Of a stretch of DNA of 64,000 bases, positions 18,807-27,892 are shown piece after piece (the first letter of the stretch is position 1; the number at the start of each line of letters is the position of its first letter). Position numbers and translations under genes: made by a program. The DNA comes from Acinetobacter chinensis (GTDB lineage: Bacteria > Pseudomonadota > Gammaproteobacteria > Pseudomonadales > Moraxellaceae), in assembly GCF_002165375.2 (NCBI RefSeq), contig NZ_CP032134.1:1364001-1428000 (forward strand), in the 5' to 3' direction. The notes beneath the pieces are model-generated. The model had not been told where the DNA came from and ran no database searches. It saw only the letters and a list, made by a program, of their open reading frames with translations.

Positions 18807-18835
18807 ATTTCAGGAGATGGCTTTTCTCCTGAAAT
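18807..18835 (-). terminator. Hairpin after the RDD gene, probable terminator
   Basis: A perfect 11-bp stem ATTTCAGGAGA (18807-18817) with TCTCCTGAAAT (18825-18835), 12 bp beyond the RDD gene stop. No clear U tract follows on the minus strand, so termination efficiency is uncertain. Confidence 0.6.
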
Positions 18836-18847
18836 ACAGCTGTGTTT

Positions 18848-19636
18848 TTATTGTTTTATAACTTTTGTTTTAGCCAGTCGGTCATGCAGCGTCTGACGTT
18901 TTTGCCCAAGTCCAAATGCATAATCTGCAATTGTGATAAAGGGTACCAGGAACAGGTTCAGTACAATAAACAGAACTGTCCGGATGGTAAATACCCGCAT
19001 CAGGCTGACCTGACCGGCTGTATCTGCATCTACAATTTTAATGCGCAGCATCTTTTTCCCGATGCTTTGTCCCTGACGGGCAAGTAAAAAAGCCTGTAAA
19101 GCCAGCATGATGAACAGATAAATACCTATCATGATGAAAGCTTCATTCGGAATCATGGCAATCAGCTGATGCTGAAACTGTACAGCCTGTTCGGAGTTTG
19201 TTGCTGACTGCATCTGTTTTTGCAGAGCAGTTAACTGTTCAAGCTGTTCGGGCTTGAAAAAGAATGACGGAATAGCAAAGGCAGGGAACCAGAGAAACAG
19301 GTCTATAATTTTTGCCAGTACTCTGGAGTTGATGGATGCCAGTTCAGAGCTTTCTGCTGCTGGTCTGTTACTGAATCTGCCTGTGGTTGAACTGGTTTGT
19401 GCAGTTTCGCTGTTTGATGGAATATTCTGCTGGCTGAAAATATCAGTAGTTGTCTGCATGACAGGTTCATAGACCAGTTTACCCTGAGTGAGTTCACCCA
19501 GCGCCTTCCATTCAGTCATCCCCTGGTGCCATGCAAGATCAGTTAACAGAATCTGCTGACTTGCCAGCATCTGATTTAACTGCTCAAGGGTATATGGTCC
19601 AGCTTGTTGATTGTTACGTGCCAGGTAAATATGCAT
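18848..19636 (-). CDS. GYF_2 and RDD domain membrane protein
   Basis: A 262-residue protein. The N-terminal GYF_2 domain (about residues 1-48) shows YLARNNQQAGPYTLEQLNQM and AWHQGMTEWKAL. A low-complexity Ser/Thr linker follows, then an RDD domain (about 100-260) with three hydrophobic helices and the name-giving residues around GQSIGKKMLRIKIVDADT. RDD proteins are inner-membrane proteins of mostly unknown function, some linked to transport. It is convergent with no neighbour; ppsA ends upstream behind its own terminator. Confidence 0.82.
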   Translation of the reverse strand: MHIYLARNNQQAGPYTLEQLNQMLASQQILLTDLAWHQGMTEWKALGELTQGKLVYEPVMQTTTDIFSQQNIPSNSETAQTSSTTGRFSNRPAAESSELASINSRVLAKIIDLFLWFPAFAIPSFFFKPEQLEQLTALQKQMQSATNSEQAVQFQHQLIAMIPNEAFIMIGIYLFIMLALQAFLLARQGQSIGKKMLRIKIVDADTAGQVSLMRVFTIRTVLFIVLNLFLVPFITIADYAFGLGQKRQTLHDRLAKTKVIKQ

Positions 19637-19676
19637 AAAACTAAAATCTCAAAAACGTAAATAAGAGTATAGATGA

Positions 19677-19706
19677 AAAAAAAGACCCAGATGTGGGTCT
19701 TTTTTT
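19677..19706 (-). terminator. Bidirectional-looking terminator of ppsA
   Basis: AAAAGACCCA pairs with TGGGTCTTTT around a GATG loop (19690-19693), with a T run on either strand, 11 bp after the ppsA stop. Confidence 0.9.
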
Positions 19707-19717
19707 AACACAGATTC

Positions 19718-22096
19718 TTAAGCTTGTTGAGCTTTTTCTTCAGACAGGAAGAACCATGTGTCTAAAACTGAGTCTGGGTTCAGTGAAACAGATTCAATAC
19801 CCTGTTCCATTAACCATTTTGCAAGATCAGGATGGTCAGAAGGACCTTGACCACAGATACCTACATATTTTCCTGCTTTACGGCATGCATGAATTGCCAT
19901 GGAAAGTAATGCTTTAACAGCAGCATCACGCTCGTCAAACAGGTGGGAAACGATACCAGAGTCACGGTCCAGACCAAGTGTTAACTGAGTCAGGTCGTTA
20001 GAACCGATAGAGAAACCATCGAAGTGTTCAAGGAACTGTTCAGCAAGTAACGCGTTGGTTGGCAGTTCACACATCATGATTACTTTAAGGCCATTTTCGC
20101 CACGTTTAAGACCGTTCTGACCAAGTAATTCAATGACACGTTTAGCTTCAGAAACAGTACGTACAAATGGAATCATGATCTGAATGTTGGTCAGACCCAT
20201 TTCATCACGTGATTTTTTCAGTGCACGGCATTCAAGTTCGAAGCAGTCACGGAAGTTATCTGATACATAACGGCTCGCACCACGGAAGCCCAGCATTGGG
20301 TTTTCTTCTTCAGGTTCGTACAGTTTACCGCCAATCAGGTTCGCATATTCATTTGACTTGAAGTCAGACATACGGACAATGACGGGTTTGTCAGCAAATG
20401 CAGCAGCCAGAGTTGAAATACCTTCAACCAGTTTTTCTACATAGAATTCGATTGGAGATGCATAGCCAGCAGTACGGGCAAGAACAGCAGCACGTGTTTC
20501 ACGTGGCAGGCTGTCAATGTTCAGCAATGCTTTAGGGTGAACACCGATCATGCGGTTAATGATGAACTCAAGACGTGCAAGACCAATCCCTTCGTTAGGA
20601 ATCTGAGCGAAATCGAATGCACGGTCAGGGTTACCCACGTTCATCATGATTTTGAACGGTAGTTTAGGCATGGATTCAATAGAGTTGCGCTGGATTTCAA
20701 AATCCAGAGAACCTTCATAAATAAAGCCTGTGTCACCTTCAGCACAGGATACAGTCACTTCCTGACCATCAGTCAGTACTTCAGTTGCATTACCGCAACC
20801 AACGATTGCAGGTACGCCTAATTCACGTGCAATAATTGCAGCGTGACAGGTACGACCACCACGGTTAGTGACGATTGCTGCGGCACGTTTCATCACTGGT
20901 TCCCAGTCTGGGTCAGTCATATCTGATACAAGAACGTCACCCGGCTGTACTTTGTCCATTTCTTTAATGGAAGTCACAATACGGACTTTACCAGAACCGA
21001 TACGCTGACCGATTGAACGACCTTCACACAGAACAGTACCTTTCTGTTTCAGCAGGTAGCGTTCCATTGTGCCGACATTTTCACGGCTTTTTACAGTTTC
21101 AGGACGAGCCTGAACAATATAGATCAGACCATCATCACCATCTTTTGCCCATTCGATATCCATCGGAGCCTGGTAATGTTCTTCAATAATCAGTGCCTGT
21201 TTAGCCAGTTCCTGAAGTTCATGATCGTTTAATGCAAACTGCTGACGATCAGCTTTTTCAACGTCAACAACTACAACAGATTTACCTGCTGAACCTTCTT
21301 CGCCATAAATCATTTTCTGATGTTTGGAGCCAAGGTTACGGCGCAGGATCGAGTGTCTGCCAGCTTTTAAAAGTGGTTTTGAAATATAGAATTCGTCTGG
21401 GTTGACAGCGCCCTGTACAACCATTTCACCGAGACCATAAGAAGCGGTAATGAATACAGCATCACGGAAGCCTGATTCTGTATCCAGTGTGAACATTACA
21501 CCAGCCGCACCTGTTTCAGAGCGAACCATACGCTGAATACCAGCAGAAAGGGCAACGATGTCATGTGCAAAATTCTGGTGCACACGGTATGCAATGGCGC
21601 GGTCATTATACAGTGATGCAAAAACTTCCTTGATCGCGATTAATACGTTATCAATACCACGGATGTTCAGGAAGGTTTCCTGTTGCCCTGCAAAAGAAGC
21701 ATCAGGTAAATCTTCTGCAGTTGCAGAAGAACGTACAGCAACCGCAATGTCAGCGTTGCCACTTGAAAGCGCAGTGAAAGCTTCGCGAACTTCTTTTTCC
21801 AGTTCTGCTGTAAGTGGAGTGTCTACAATCCATTTACGAATTTTTGCGCCGGTTTCTGCAAGTGCGTTGACATCTTCAACGTCAAGTGCAGCAAGTTCAG
21901 CATTAATTTTAGCGTTCAGGCCACTTTGCTCGAGAAATTCACGATACGCATCAGCAGTGGTAGCAAAACCACCTGGTACTGATACACCGGCATTTGACAG
22001 GTGACTGATCATTTCACCCAGTGATGAGTTTTTCCCACCTACGAGTTCAACGTCGTGTTTCCCTAATTTTTCCAGACCAATTACGCGCGCTTCCAA
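19718..22096 (-). CDS. ppsA: Phosphoenolpyruvate synthase
   Basis: PpsA makes PEP from pyruvate with ATP hydrolysed to AMP and Pi, a key gluconeogenic step. 792 residues matches E. coli PpsA (792). The N-terminal ATP-grasp-like domain (about 1-350) starts GLEKLGKHDVELVGGKNSSLGEM. The phosphohistidine domain has GGRTCHAAIIARELG near 430. The C-terminal PEP-binding barrel includes GSNDLTQLTLGLDRDSG near 710 and the catalytic Cys in VGICGQGPSDHP. It is divergent from ppsR, which controls it by phosphorylation. Confidence 0.97.
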   Translation of the reverse strand: MEARVIGLEKLGKHDVELVGGKNSSLGEMISHLSNAGVSVPGGFATTADAYREFLEQSGLNAKINAELAALDVEDVNALAETGAKIRKWIVDTPLTAELEKEVREAFTALSSGNADIAVAVRSSATAEDLPDASFAGQQETFLNIRGIDNVLIAIKEVFASLYNDRAIAYRVHQNFAHDIVALSAGIQRMVRSETGAAGVMFTLDTESGFRDAVFITASYGLGEMVVQGAVNPDEFYISKPLLKAGRHSILRRNLGSKHQKMIYGEEGSAGKSVVVVDVEKADRQQFALNDHELQELAKQALIIEEHYQAPMDIEWAKDGDDGLIYIVQARPETVKSRENVGTMERYLLKQKGTVLCEGRSIGQRIGSGKVRIVTSIKEMDKVQPGDVLVSDMTDPDWEPVMKRAAAIVTNRGGRTCHAAIIARELGVPAIVGCGNATEVLTDGQEVTVSCAEGDTGFIYEGSLDFEIQRNSIESMPKLPFKIMMNVGNPDRAFDFAQIPNEGIGLARLEFIINRMIGVHPKALLNIDSLPRETRAAVLARTAGYASPIEFYVEKLVEGISTLAAAFADKPVIVRMSDFKSNEYANLIGGKLYEPEEENPMLGFRGASRYVSDNFRDCFELECRALKKSRDEMGLTNIQIMIPFVRTVSEAKRVIELLGQNGLKRGENGLKVIMMCELPTNALLAEQFLEHFDGFSIGSNDLTQLTLGLDRDSGIVSHLFDERDAAVKALLSMAIHACRKAGKYVGICGQGPSDHPDLAKWLMEQGIESVSLNPDSVLDTWFFLSEEKAQQA

Positions 22097-22251
22097 AGTT
22101 GTTACTCCACTTTTGCAGTATTAATCACTATCTTGGCATTAAATTATAACAAATTCGCCCGGCTTTTTGCTTTTACCAGGGGACAGTTATCTAAGATCAG
22201 TTTACTATAAAGATTATATAGCACTTAGACAAATATTTAAGGAGAATTTTA

Positions 22252-23088
22252 ATGTCAGAAGGTAAACAGATTCAGCGAAGTGTATTTTTTGTTTCCGATG
22301 GTACTGCCATTACCGCTGAAACCCTTGGACACTCGCTGTTAGCACAGTTTCCAAATGTTAATTTTGACATTCATATTATCCCTTATATCAGCTCGGAAGA
22401 GGCTGCAATGAACGTGGTTGCAGAGATCAATCAGCGGGCTGAAAAAGATGGTCAGTTACCCCTTGTATTTGATACCCTGGTAGACCCCGATGTCCGTGAA
22501 ATCATCAATACGGCAAAAGCGGTAAATCTTGATGTTTTTGAAGGTCTTATTAGTAAATTGTCTGATGTTCTGGGCACTGCTCCTACAACTTTAGTCGGAC
22601 AGACGCATGCAGTGACTGACTCTGAGTCTTATAAATCAAGAATTGATGCTGTTCATTTTGCACTGGATAATGATGACGGTGCCCGTACACGTCATTATGA
22701 CAAAGCCGATCTGATTCTGATTGGGGTATCACGTTCGGGTAAAACTCCGACTTCAATTTATCTGTCATTACAGTTCGGTATCCGTGTGGCGAACTATCCT
22801 CTGACTGAAGAAGATCTGGACGATAACCGTCTGCCAGCCGTTCTGAAGGCACACAAGCATAAACTTTTTGGCTTAATGATTGATGCTGAGCGTCTTGTGG
22901 CAATCCGTACTGAACGTAAAGCGAACAGCCGTTATGCCAGTTTCAGCCAGTGCCAGATGGAATTGAGAGCGATTGAGGGTATTTATATTTCAGAAGGTAT
23001 TAAATATCTGAATGTGTCTGAGATGTCGATTGAAGAAATTTCAACCCGTATTTTACAGATGACAGGTCTGAAACGTCGTATTGGATAA
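22252..23088 (+). CDS. ppsR: PEP synthase regulatory kinase/pyrophosphorylase PpsR
   Basis: A bifunctional DUF299 enzyme that inactivates PpsA by ADP-dependent phosphorylation and reactivates it by Pi-dependent dephosphorylation. 278 residues, as usual. The P-loop-like motif GVSRSGKTPTSIYLS lies near residue 157. VSDGTAITAETLGHSLLAQF starts the conserved N-terminal block. AAGGAG precedes the ATG. The 155-bp gap to ppsA holds both promoters. Confidence 0.96.
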   Translation: MSEGKQIQRSVFFVSDGTAITAETLGHSLLAQFPNVNFDIHIIPYISSEEAAMNVVAEINQRAEKDGQLPLVFDTLVDPDVREIINTAKAVNLDVFEGLISKLSDVLGTAPTTLVGQTHAVTDSESYKSRIDAVHFALDNDDGARTRHYDKADLILIGVSRSGKTPTSIYLSLQFGIRVANYPLTEEDLDDNRLPAVLKAHKHKLFGLMIDAERLVAIRTERKANSRYASFSQCQMELRAIEGIYISEGIKYLNVSEMSIEEISTRILQMTGLKRRIG

Positions 23089-23121
23089 GCCTGTTTTGAT
23101 TGTCAGGATGGCTTTCGGTGT

Positions 23122-23145
23122 CAGGGCAAAATTTATTTTGTCCTG
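23122..23145 (+). terminator. Hairpin after ppsR
   Basis: CAGGGCAAAAT pairs with ATTTTGTCCTG (one G-T pair) around TT, 33 bp past the stop. There is no T tract, so it may be only a 3' stabilising hairpin. 23146-23430 shows no gene. Confidence 0.5.
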
Positions 23146-23430
23146 GCAGATTGATTAATAAAATATTCATCAGTCAGATAAATAATGTATAAAAAACTGT
23201 CTGAAATTTGCACCGTAAAAAATGGCTTTAAAAAAGTCTGTCTGATTTGTGAACAGTGGAATAATAATTCTGTAGATGGTTGCTCATTTTTTATTTAAAT
23301 CATTAAGCGAAATTTTAATATTGAAGCTCTGAATGATTCAGATTGATCATTATAAAAATGACATAAAGTCCGAAAAGGGCAGTTCAGTTGATCTGCTGCT
23401 GTATTAAAAAATCAGGTATTGATGGTATTA

Positions 23431-23460
23431 AAAAAGAGGCATTTATCTGCCTCTTTTTTA
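23431..23460 (-). terminator. Terminator downstream of the flavoprotein fragment
   Basis: AAAAAGAGGCA (23431-23441) pairs with TGCCTCTTTTT (23448-23458) around TTTATC, with T runs on both strands. Confidence 0.88.
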
Positions 23461-23492
23461 TTGTTCCACTGAGATACTGGCAAGTGGTTGAA

Positions 23493-24050
23493 TCAATAGG
23501 TGGTGATAATAATATCAACCAGGTGCTCAATGCCTTCCATGCTCTGTACTGCATCTGCGCTGATTTTAACCACAGGCCAGGTGATCAGTTTACAGTTTTC
23601 CTTTTGCAGAGCGGTGTAATAGCTGTCCGATTTAAGAAAAACCTTATTTGCAGCTGCGACATTTGGCGTCAACTGACGTCTGGTCCAGGCATCCTGAACC
23701 TGTGAATCCAGATAGCGTAAAGCGAGCAGACTTTTGACACGGCTGTTGAACAGTCTTCGGTTTTTGATCACTAAAGGATGATTGATCAGTTTTTGCAGTC
23801 CCCGTTCGGTATTGGGCAGCACAAAATGTGGTGTGATCTGAAACACTTTGATGAACTGAGCAGACTGGCTGATCAGTTCCAGGTGAGTGACTGTATGCTG
23901 GTCAGCACCAATGACGGCAACTTTTTTATCTTTAAAGTCCGTCTGTTTGATGTCATGTGAGGGAATGATTTTACCTCTGAACTGCTCAAAAAATTCGGCA
24001 GTGTTCTGAAATATTCCGTGCACATTTACTTCCTGTTTTTTTATGGCCAT
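23493..24050 (-). CDS. Truncated flavin-monooxygenase-like protein (internal segment only)
   Basis: 185 residues from the ATG at 24050, preceded by AGGA six bases upstream; a longer frame from 24068 is less likely. The sequence resembles the middle of FAD-dependent (Baeyer-Villiger type) monooxygenases of about 490 residues. It has a Rossmann strand KVAVIGADQHTV where the family has GxGxSG, then IKVFQITPHFVLP, then a segment like the CKRVL..SDYYPAL block, ending VDIIITTY just before the usual ATG motif. Both the N-terminal FAD domain and the C-terminus are missing and the NADPH GxG motif is damaged. Probably non-enzymatic or a decayed gene with an intact frame. It lies 25 bp after the diiron gene. 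Confidence 0.55.
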   Translation of the reverse strand: MAIKKQEVNVHGIFQNTAEFFEQFRGKIIPSHDIKQTDFKDKKVAVIGADQHTVTHLELISQSAQFIKVFQITPHFVLPNTERGLQKLINHPLVIKNRRLFNSRVKSLLALRYLDSQVQDAWTRRQLTPNVAAANKVFLKSDSYYTALQKENCKLITWPVVKISADAVQSMEGIEHLVDIIITTY

Positions 24051-24075
24051 GATCGTTCCTGTCATCATTTTTGTT

Positions 24076-25004
24076 TTATTGCGTTGCTTTTGGTTCAGCT
24101 GTTAATTCATATATCCAGGATGGTATCTCAGGTAAAGATTTTTCTGGAATCTGGTCAGTCACTTTTACCATTGCATCAATTGGCATGTGGAACCATTTTT
24201 TATTACGGTCAACGACATTTTTACCGTGGAACTGAATAATCTGGAACCAGGGGTTACGGCGTCCTTCAGCAGTACGACCACCGATGCGGGAAAATTTATT
24301 CATCGCGGCGTACAGTTTTTCTTCTGGTAAGCCAAGTTTAATCACGTTATCGCGCATTTTATTAATGAGAGGAAGATACGCCAGAATACCCAACAGCATG
24401 CGTGGATCAAGTACACGGGCTGCCATCTGTCCCAGTTCTATCACGGTTTTATTGATGCCCTGTGTTTCCATGACACTGAAACCAACACCTAAATGTCGTG
24501 CTTCATCACCATTGATCAATTCAAAAGCCTGGTGACAGACCGGATCGTCAACGGTATCAAGCAGGAATGTACACAGCGCGCCATCGAGGGCAACTTCCAG
24601 CATAGGAATCACAGCACCTAATACATAAAAGGGCATATCATCTGCATAGGTATCCAGCCATTCAATAATTAAACGCAGATTTTTATTGGGTCTGGGAATG
24701 TCACCTTCAAGCATGCCCCAGCGTTTCATCAGTGCCATTTCAGCATTGGCATGACGCTGTTCTTCAGCATGGAAAATGGCATACATTTCACGGAGTGTTT
24801 CAGTCGGTGCTTTTTTTGACATTGCGGAAAATGCACGGGCTCCTCATGTTCAATCCACATCAGATCTGCCATGAAGTCTTTCAGTTTCGGCCATTGTTCA
24901 GCAGTGACCAGCTCACGACCTGGAGCATCCCAGTCAATGTCAGATAAAGTCCATTGGGAGTTTTTGACTTTATCCAGCATACGTTCAAGATCAATAGAAG
25001 CCAT
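24076..25004 (-). pseudogene. Ferritin-like diiron protein, broken by one frameshift
   Basis: Two overlapping minus frames make one protein. The first (25004 down) gives MASIDLERML to WIEHEEP, the second gives RAFSAMSKKAPTETL to the stop at 24076. One more C in the CCC run at 24839-24837 would join them as E-E-P-R-A and give a 309-residue ORF. The joined protein shows iron-ligand motifs typical of ferritin-like diiron proteins: WIEHEEP, FHAEEQRHANAE, and later INGDEARHLG. Its function is unknown to me. A sequencing error in a short homopolymer cannot be excluded. It is followed closely by the flavoprotein fragment. Confidence 0.7.
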
Positions 25005-25238
25005 AATTTACATCCAGCAGGATTATGTTTGTCTGAAACAGTTTATGAGTTTGCAGAATGTTGTGACTTGCTGGAATGCTCAAACTAAAATGATGTATTT
25101 TGTCAATTTATTAATTAGCTGATTTATAAAGTGAAAAATAAAGAGGTGTTGAAAATAACTTTAGTCCCAATATCAGTTCAGGACAAAATTTATCACAGAG
25201 ATACAGCAGATTATTCACACTGAAAAAAGGTGTGCAGA

Positions 25239-25270
25239 ATTTATGGTTAACTGACGGATTAACCATAAAT
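25239..25270. repeat. Perfect 12-bp inverted repeat
   Basis: ATTTATGGTTAA (25239-25250) and TTAACCATAAAT (25259-25270) with an eight-base loop. It lies between yiaA and the diiron gene. It could end yiaA transcription (no T tract) or be an operator. Nothing else is seen in 25005-25303. Confidence 0.5.
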
Positions 25271-25303
25271 ATAATGCAGCAGCGATGCTTTTACAGGATT
25301 GTA

Positions 25304-25771
25304 TCAGGATTGATTATCATCAAACGGTTCACTGGAAATAGCAGGCATAGGATCATTGCTGGAGACATGGTGCTTTCTTAAATAGTCCATATCACGGATA
25401 TTTTTCTGTACAGCAACAGCACCAAACAGACTTAATAGAAAGGCCATGATATAGAAGCCTTTTTCACTTAAATCCAGGGATGCGTTCCATAGTCCGATGC
25501 TCAGCAAAACCAGACAGATGACTACAGAAGCCCAGCAAAGACCAAAGTAGATTGGCGTAACGTGAACCCCTTCAATTTTATCCCGAACCACTTTCTGTAA
25601 TGAAACAGCGGAAAACAGGCCGTAAAGAATCAGGATCAGATAGTAACCTTTTTCATTCAGTGCCATCTGAGCATTAAACAGACCGACACAGTAAGCTGCT
25701 GCTCCAGCAAGTAAAGCGACCCAGCTGGCAGCAATAAAAGCAGGGGTCGGCTTATTCATTAAATGATTCAT
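25304..25771 (-). CDS. yiaA: YiaA-family inner-membrane protein
   Basis: A 155-residue protein with two repeats of the YiaAB two-helix domain (about residues 10-62 and 72-128). Each repeat ends in a similar block: SAVSLQKVVRDK and GAVAVQKNIRDM. Internal duplication is plain from NAQMALNEKGYYLILILYG and NASLDLSEKGFYIMAFLLS. The family function is unknown. AAGG lies six bases before the ATG at 25771, supporting this start over the methionine four codons later. Confidence 0.88.
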   Translation of the reverse strand: MNHLMNKPTPAFIAASWVALLAGAAAYCVGLFNAQMALNEKGYYLILILYGLFSAVSLQKVVRDKIEGVHVTPIYFGLCWASVVICLVLLSIGLWNASLDLSEKGFYIMAFLLSLFGAVAVQKNIRDMDYLRKHHVSSNDPMPAISSEPFDDNQS

Positions 25772-25869
25772 TATTTGCCTTTGTTCTTTTAAATTCGATT
25801 TCTGTATTTTCCATTATGCATGTTCAGAACAGGATGGCAATTTGAATCAATATACAGTGGTTAATAATG

Positions 25870-25899
25870 AAAAAGCCGCAGTATTTAATTGCGGCTTTT
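25870..25899 (-). terminator. Terminator of the LLM oxidoreductase gene
   Basis: AAAAGCCGCA (25871-25880) with TGCGGCTTTT (25890-25899), nine-base loop, 17 bp after the stop. Confidence 0.85.
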
Positions 25900-25915
25900 G
25901 AACAGGTTGTATAGC

Positions 25916-26920
25916 TTAGTCAGACTGTTTGATATCCATCAATAAGCTGAAATTTTCAAGGCGCTTATCTGTGTCATAAATATCACAGGTAAAGATGAAT
26001 TCATCAACATCATAGTTCAACAGTATTTTATTCAGTCCCTGTTTAACGGTTTCAGGAGAGCCGATCTGTGCCATTGCAAGGAAATTCTGCACCGCAATTT
26101 TTTCTGAAGCTGTCCATCGTCCATCCATACCATCTACAGGCGGTTTCAGTTTCAGACTCTGACCTGTCAGCAGAGCCTGAATACGTTGATAAACACTGGT
26201 TGCGAGGTATTCAGCTTCTTCATCTGTCTGAGCGACCACAGTCGGTACGCCCATGGAGACATAAGGTCTGTCCAGGTATTCAGAGGGCTGGAAGTTTTCA
26301 CGGTACAGCTGAATTGCCTGTCCAAGCATACGTGGGGCAAAGTGTGAAGCAAATGAATAAGGCAGTCCCAGTCGTGCTGCAAGCTGCGCACTGAACAGGC
26401 TTGAGCCGAGTAACCACACAGGGATATGTGTACCTTGACCAGGGGTTGCACTGATACGCTGACCAGGCTGTCTGTCTCCAAAATACTGAAGAATTTCCAG
26501 AACATCCTGAGGGAACTGATCTTCGGTTTCCTGACGGCCACGTCTTAAAGCCCGCATGGTGACAGGATCGGTGCCAGGTGCCCGACCTAATCCGAGTTCC
26601 AGACGTCCAGGATAAAGTGTTTCCAGTGTACCGAACTGTTCAGCGACAACCAGTGGCGCATGATTGGGGAGCATGATACCGCCAGAACCCAGGCGGATTT
26701 TTTGGGTATTTGCCAGTAAATAGCCCAGCAGGACAGCGGTTGCAGAACTGGCAATACCATCCATGTTATGGTGTTCAGCCAGCCATAGGCGTTCATAACC
26801 CAGTTTTTCTGCATGCTGGGTGAGTTCCAGCGCATGTTGAAGGGAGAAGTTTACATCCTGATCTTCACGTACAGGCGCCAGTTCAAGAATGGAAAAACTT
26901 ATATCCTGAAGATTACGCAT
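25916..26920 (-). CDS. LLM-class flavin-dependent oxidoreductase
   Basis: A 334-residue bacterial luciferase-like monooxygenase of the MsnO8/YhbW type. The N-terminal barrel has LWLAEHHNMDGIASSATAVLLGYLL and KIRLGSGGIMLPNHAPLVVAEQFGTLETLYPGR split across residues 45-110, then LELGLGRAPGTDP, the usual flavin-site pattern. It likely uses FMNH2 from a separate reductase. Substrate cannot be told. It is monocistronic, with its own terminator and two dyads in its promoter region. Confidence 0.9.
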   Translation of the reverse strand: MRNLQDISFSILELAPVREDQDVNFSLQHALELTQHAEKLGYERLWLAEHHNMDGIASSATAVLLGYLLANTQKIRLGSGGIMLPNHAPLVVAEQFGTLETLYPGRLELGLGRAPGTDPVTMRALRRGRQETEDQFPQDVLEILQYFGDRQPGQRISATPGQGTHIPVWLLGSSLFSAQLAARLGLPYSFASHFAPRMLGQAIQLYRENFQPSEYLDRPYVSMGVPTVVAQTDEEAEYLATSVYQRIQALLTGQSLKLKPPVDGMDGRWTASEKIAVQNFLAMAQIGSPETVKQGLNKILLNYDVDEFIFTCDIYDTDKRLENFSLLMDIKQSD

Positions 26921-26940
26921 TAAAATTCTCTACAATCTAT

Positions 26941-26994
26941 ATATCGAAATAATACGATATATTAAATCAGTTGTATATCGAATAATTTCGATAT
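26941..26994 (-). promoter_or_regulatory. Pair of ATATCGA-type dyads, probable repressor operators
   Basis: Site 1 (26941-26960) is ATATCG-N8-CGATAT. Site 2 (26975-26994) is ATATCGAA-TAAT-TTCGATAT, a perfect palindrome. Centres are 34 bp apart and lie 30-65 bp upstream of the oxidoreductase start, where the promoter should be. The pattern suits a dimeric helix-turn-helix regulator, whose gene is not in the window. Confidence 0.65.
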
Positions 26995-27006
26995 TTGTAT
27001 ACAGAC

Positions 27007-27031
27007 GTAAAAAAAGCACCCGAAGGTGCTT
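27007..27031 (-). terminator. Terminator of glycine-zipper gene 1
   Basis: On the minus strand AAGCACC-TTCG-GGTGCTT followed by a T run; 25 bp past the stop. Confidence 0.9.
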
Positions 27032-27055
27032 AAAGGGATGAATCAGAAATATGGA

Positions 27056-27577
27056 TTAATCATTCCAGCGGTTTTTCTTATACTGACCATAATGATTGCC
27101 ATTGTTATGACGGTAGTTACGGTTGTTATAGCGGTAATTGTTGTTACGGTAGCCATAGCGGTTGTCGTAACGGTCATATCGGTCATAACGTTCGTCATCA
27201 TAACGGCGGTCATCGCTGACCTGGCGTCCGAGGACTGAACCACCTGCACCACCAACAGCAGCACCAATATAACCACCATTGCTGCCAGCCATATTACGAC
27301 CTACAGTATAACCACCGGCACTGCCCAGGGCTGCACCAATCGCTGCGCCATTACGGTCACGTTTGCTGGCAGATGCTGCTGCGCCACCTGCGCCACCAAT
27401 TGCAGATCCAATCATGGCACCTGTAGAACCACCCATTTGCTGACCGATGGCTGCACCGACAACACCACCCAGTGCTGAAGTAATCGCTACGCGGGTATCA
27501 CTGTTTGCCTGAACATTTGCAACGCCTAATACTGATGTAGTGATCAGGGCAGTCATGAGTAAATTACGGTATTTCAT
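27056..27577 (-). CDS. Glycine-zipper periplasmic/envelope protein with Arg/Tyr/Asn-rich tail
   Basis: The ATG at 27577 (MKYRNLLMTALITTS) has AAGGAG upstream and gives 173 residues; the longer frame adds 41 residues before the signal peptide. A signal peptide (about 1-24, VANVQA) precedes a glycine-zipper region (about 30-115) with GGVVGAAIGQQMGG, GAMIGSAIGGAGGAAA and similar repeats. The tail (about 118-173) is a run of RYD, DRY and NNRNY units. Glycine-zipper proteins often sit in or on membranes. It is paralogous to the next gene. Function is not known. Confidence 0.8.
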   Translation of the reverse strand: MKYRNLLMTALITTSVLGVANVQANSDTRVAITSALGGVVGAAIGQQMGGSTGAMIGSAIGGAGGAAASASKRDRNGAAIGAALGSAGGYTVGRNMAGSNGGYIGAAVGGAGGSVLGRQVSDDRRYDDERYDRYDRYDNRYGYRNNNYRYNNRNYRHNNGNHYGQYKKNRWND

Positions 27578-27844
27578 ATCAAACTCCTTTTTGAAGTTTC
27601 TTTGATTTATCTGTCTTAGGGTTAATGTACTGCATGACTGCGATTTAAATATGGATATGGCTGTTGCTGTATTGTTTAATGATCTGCCATTTTTCTTCAT
27701 GATTATGCATGGCTCAGTGGCTGAAAATGTTACCGTTGCTGAGTCAGTTCTGTTAAAGACAGCAGGGCATCTGAGTGAATCAGTAAAACCGTTCTGTTTT
27801 TATTGAGAAATAAACCGGTGATGGATCAGCTTTGATCTGGAAAT

Positions 27845-27871
27845 AAAAAAGCACCTTAAAAGGTGCTTTTT
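27845..27871 (-). terminator. Terminator of glycine-zipper gene 2
   Basis: AAAAGCACCTT (27847-27857) with AAGGTGCTTTT (27860-27870), T runs on both strands. Confidence 0.88.
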
Positions 27872-27892
27872 ATCACTGAATATCTGATCAGT

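Noticed and set aside
26941..26994. CRISPR-like repeats
   Set aside because: Only two short palindromes with 34-bp centre spacing and no Cas genes; better read as operators. No CRISPR array was seen anywhere in the window.
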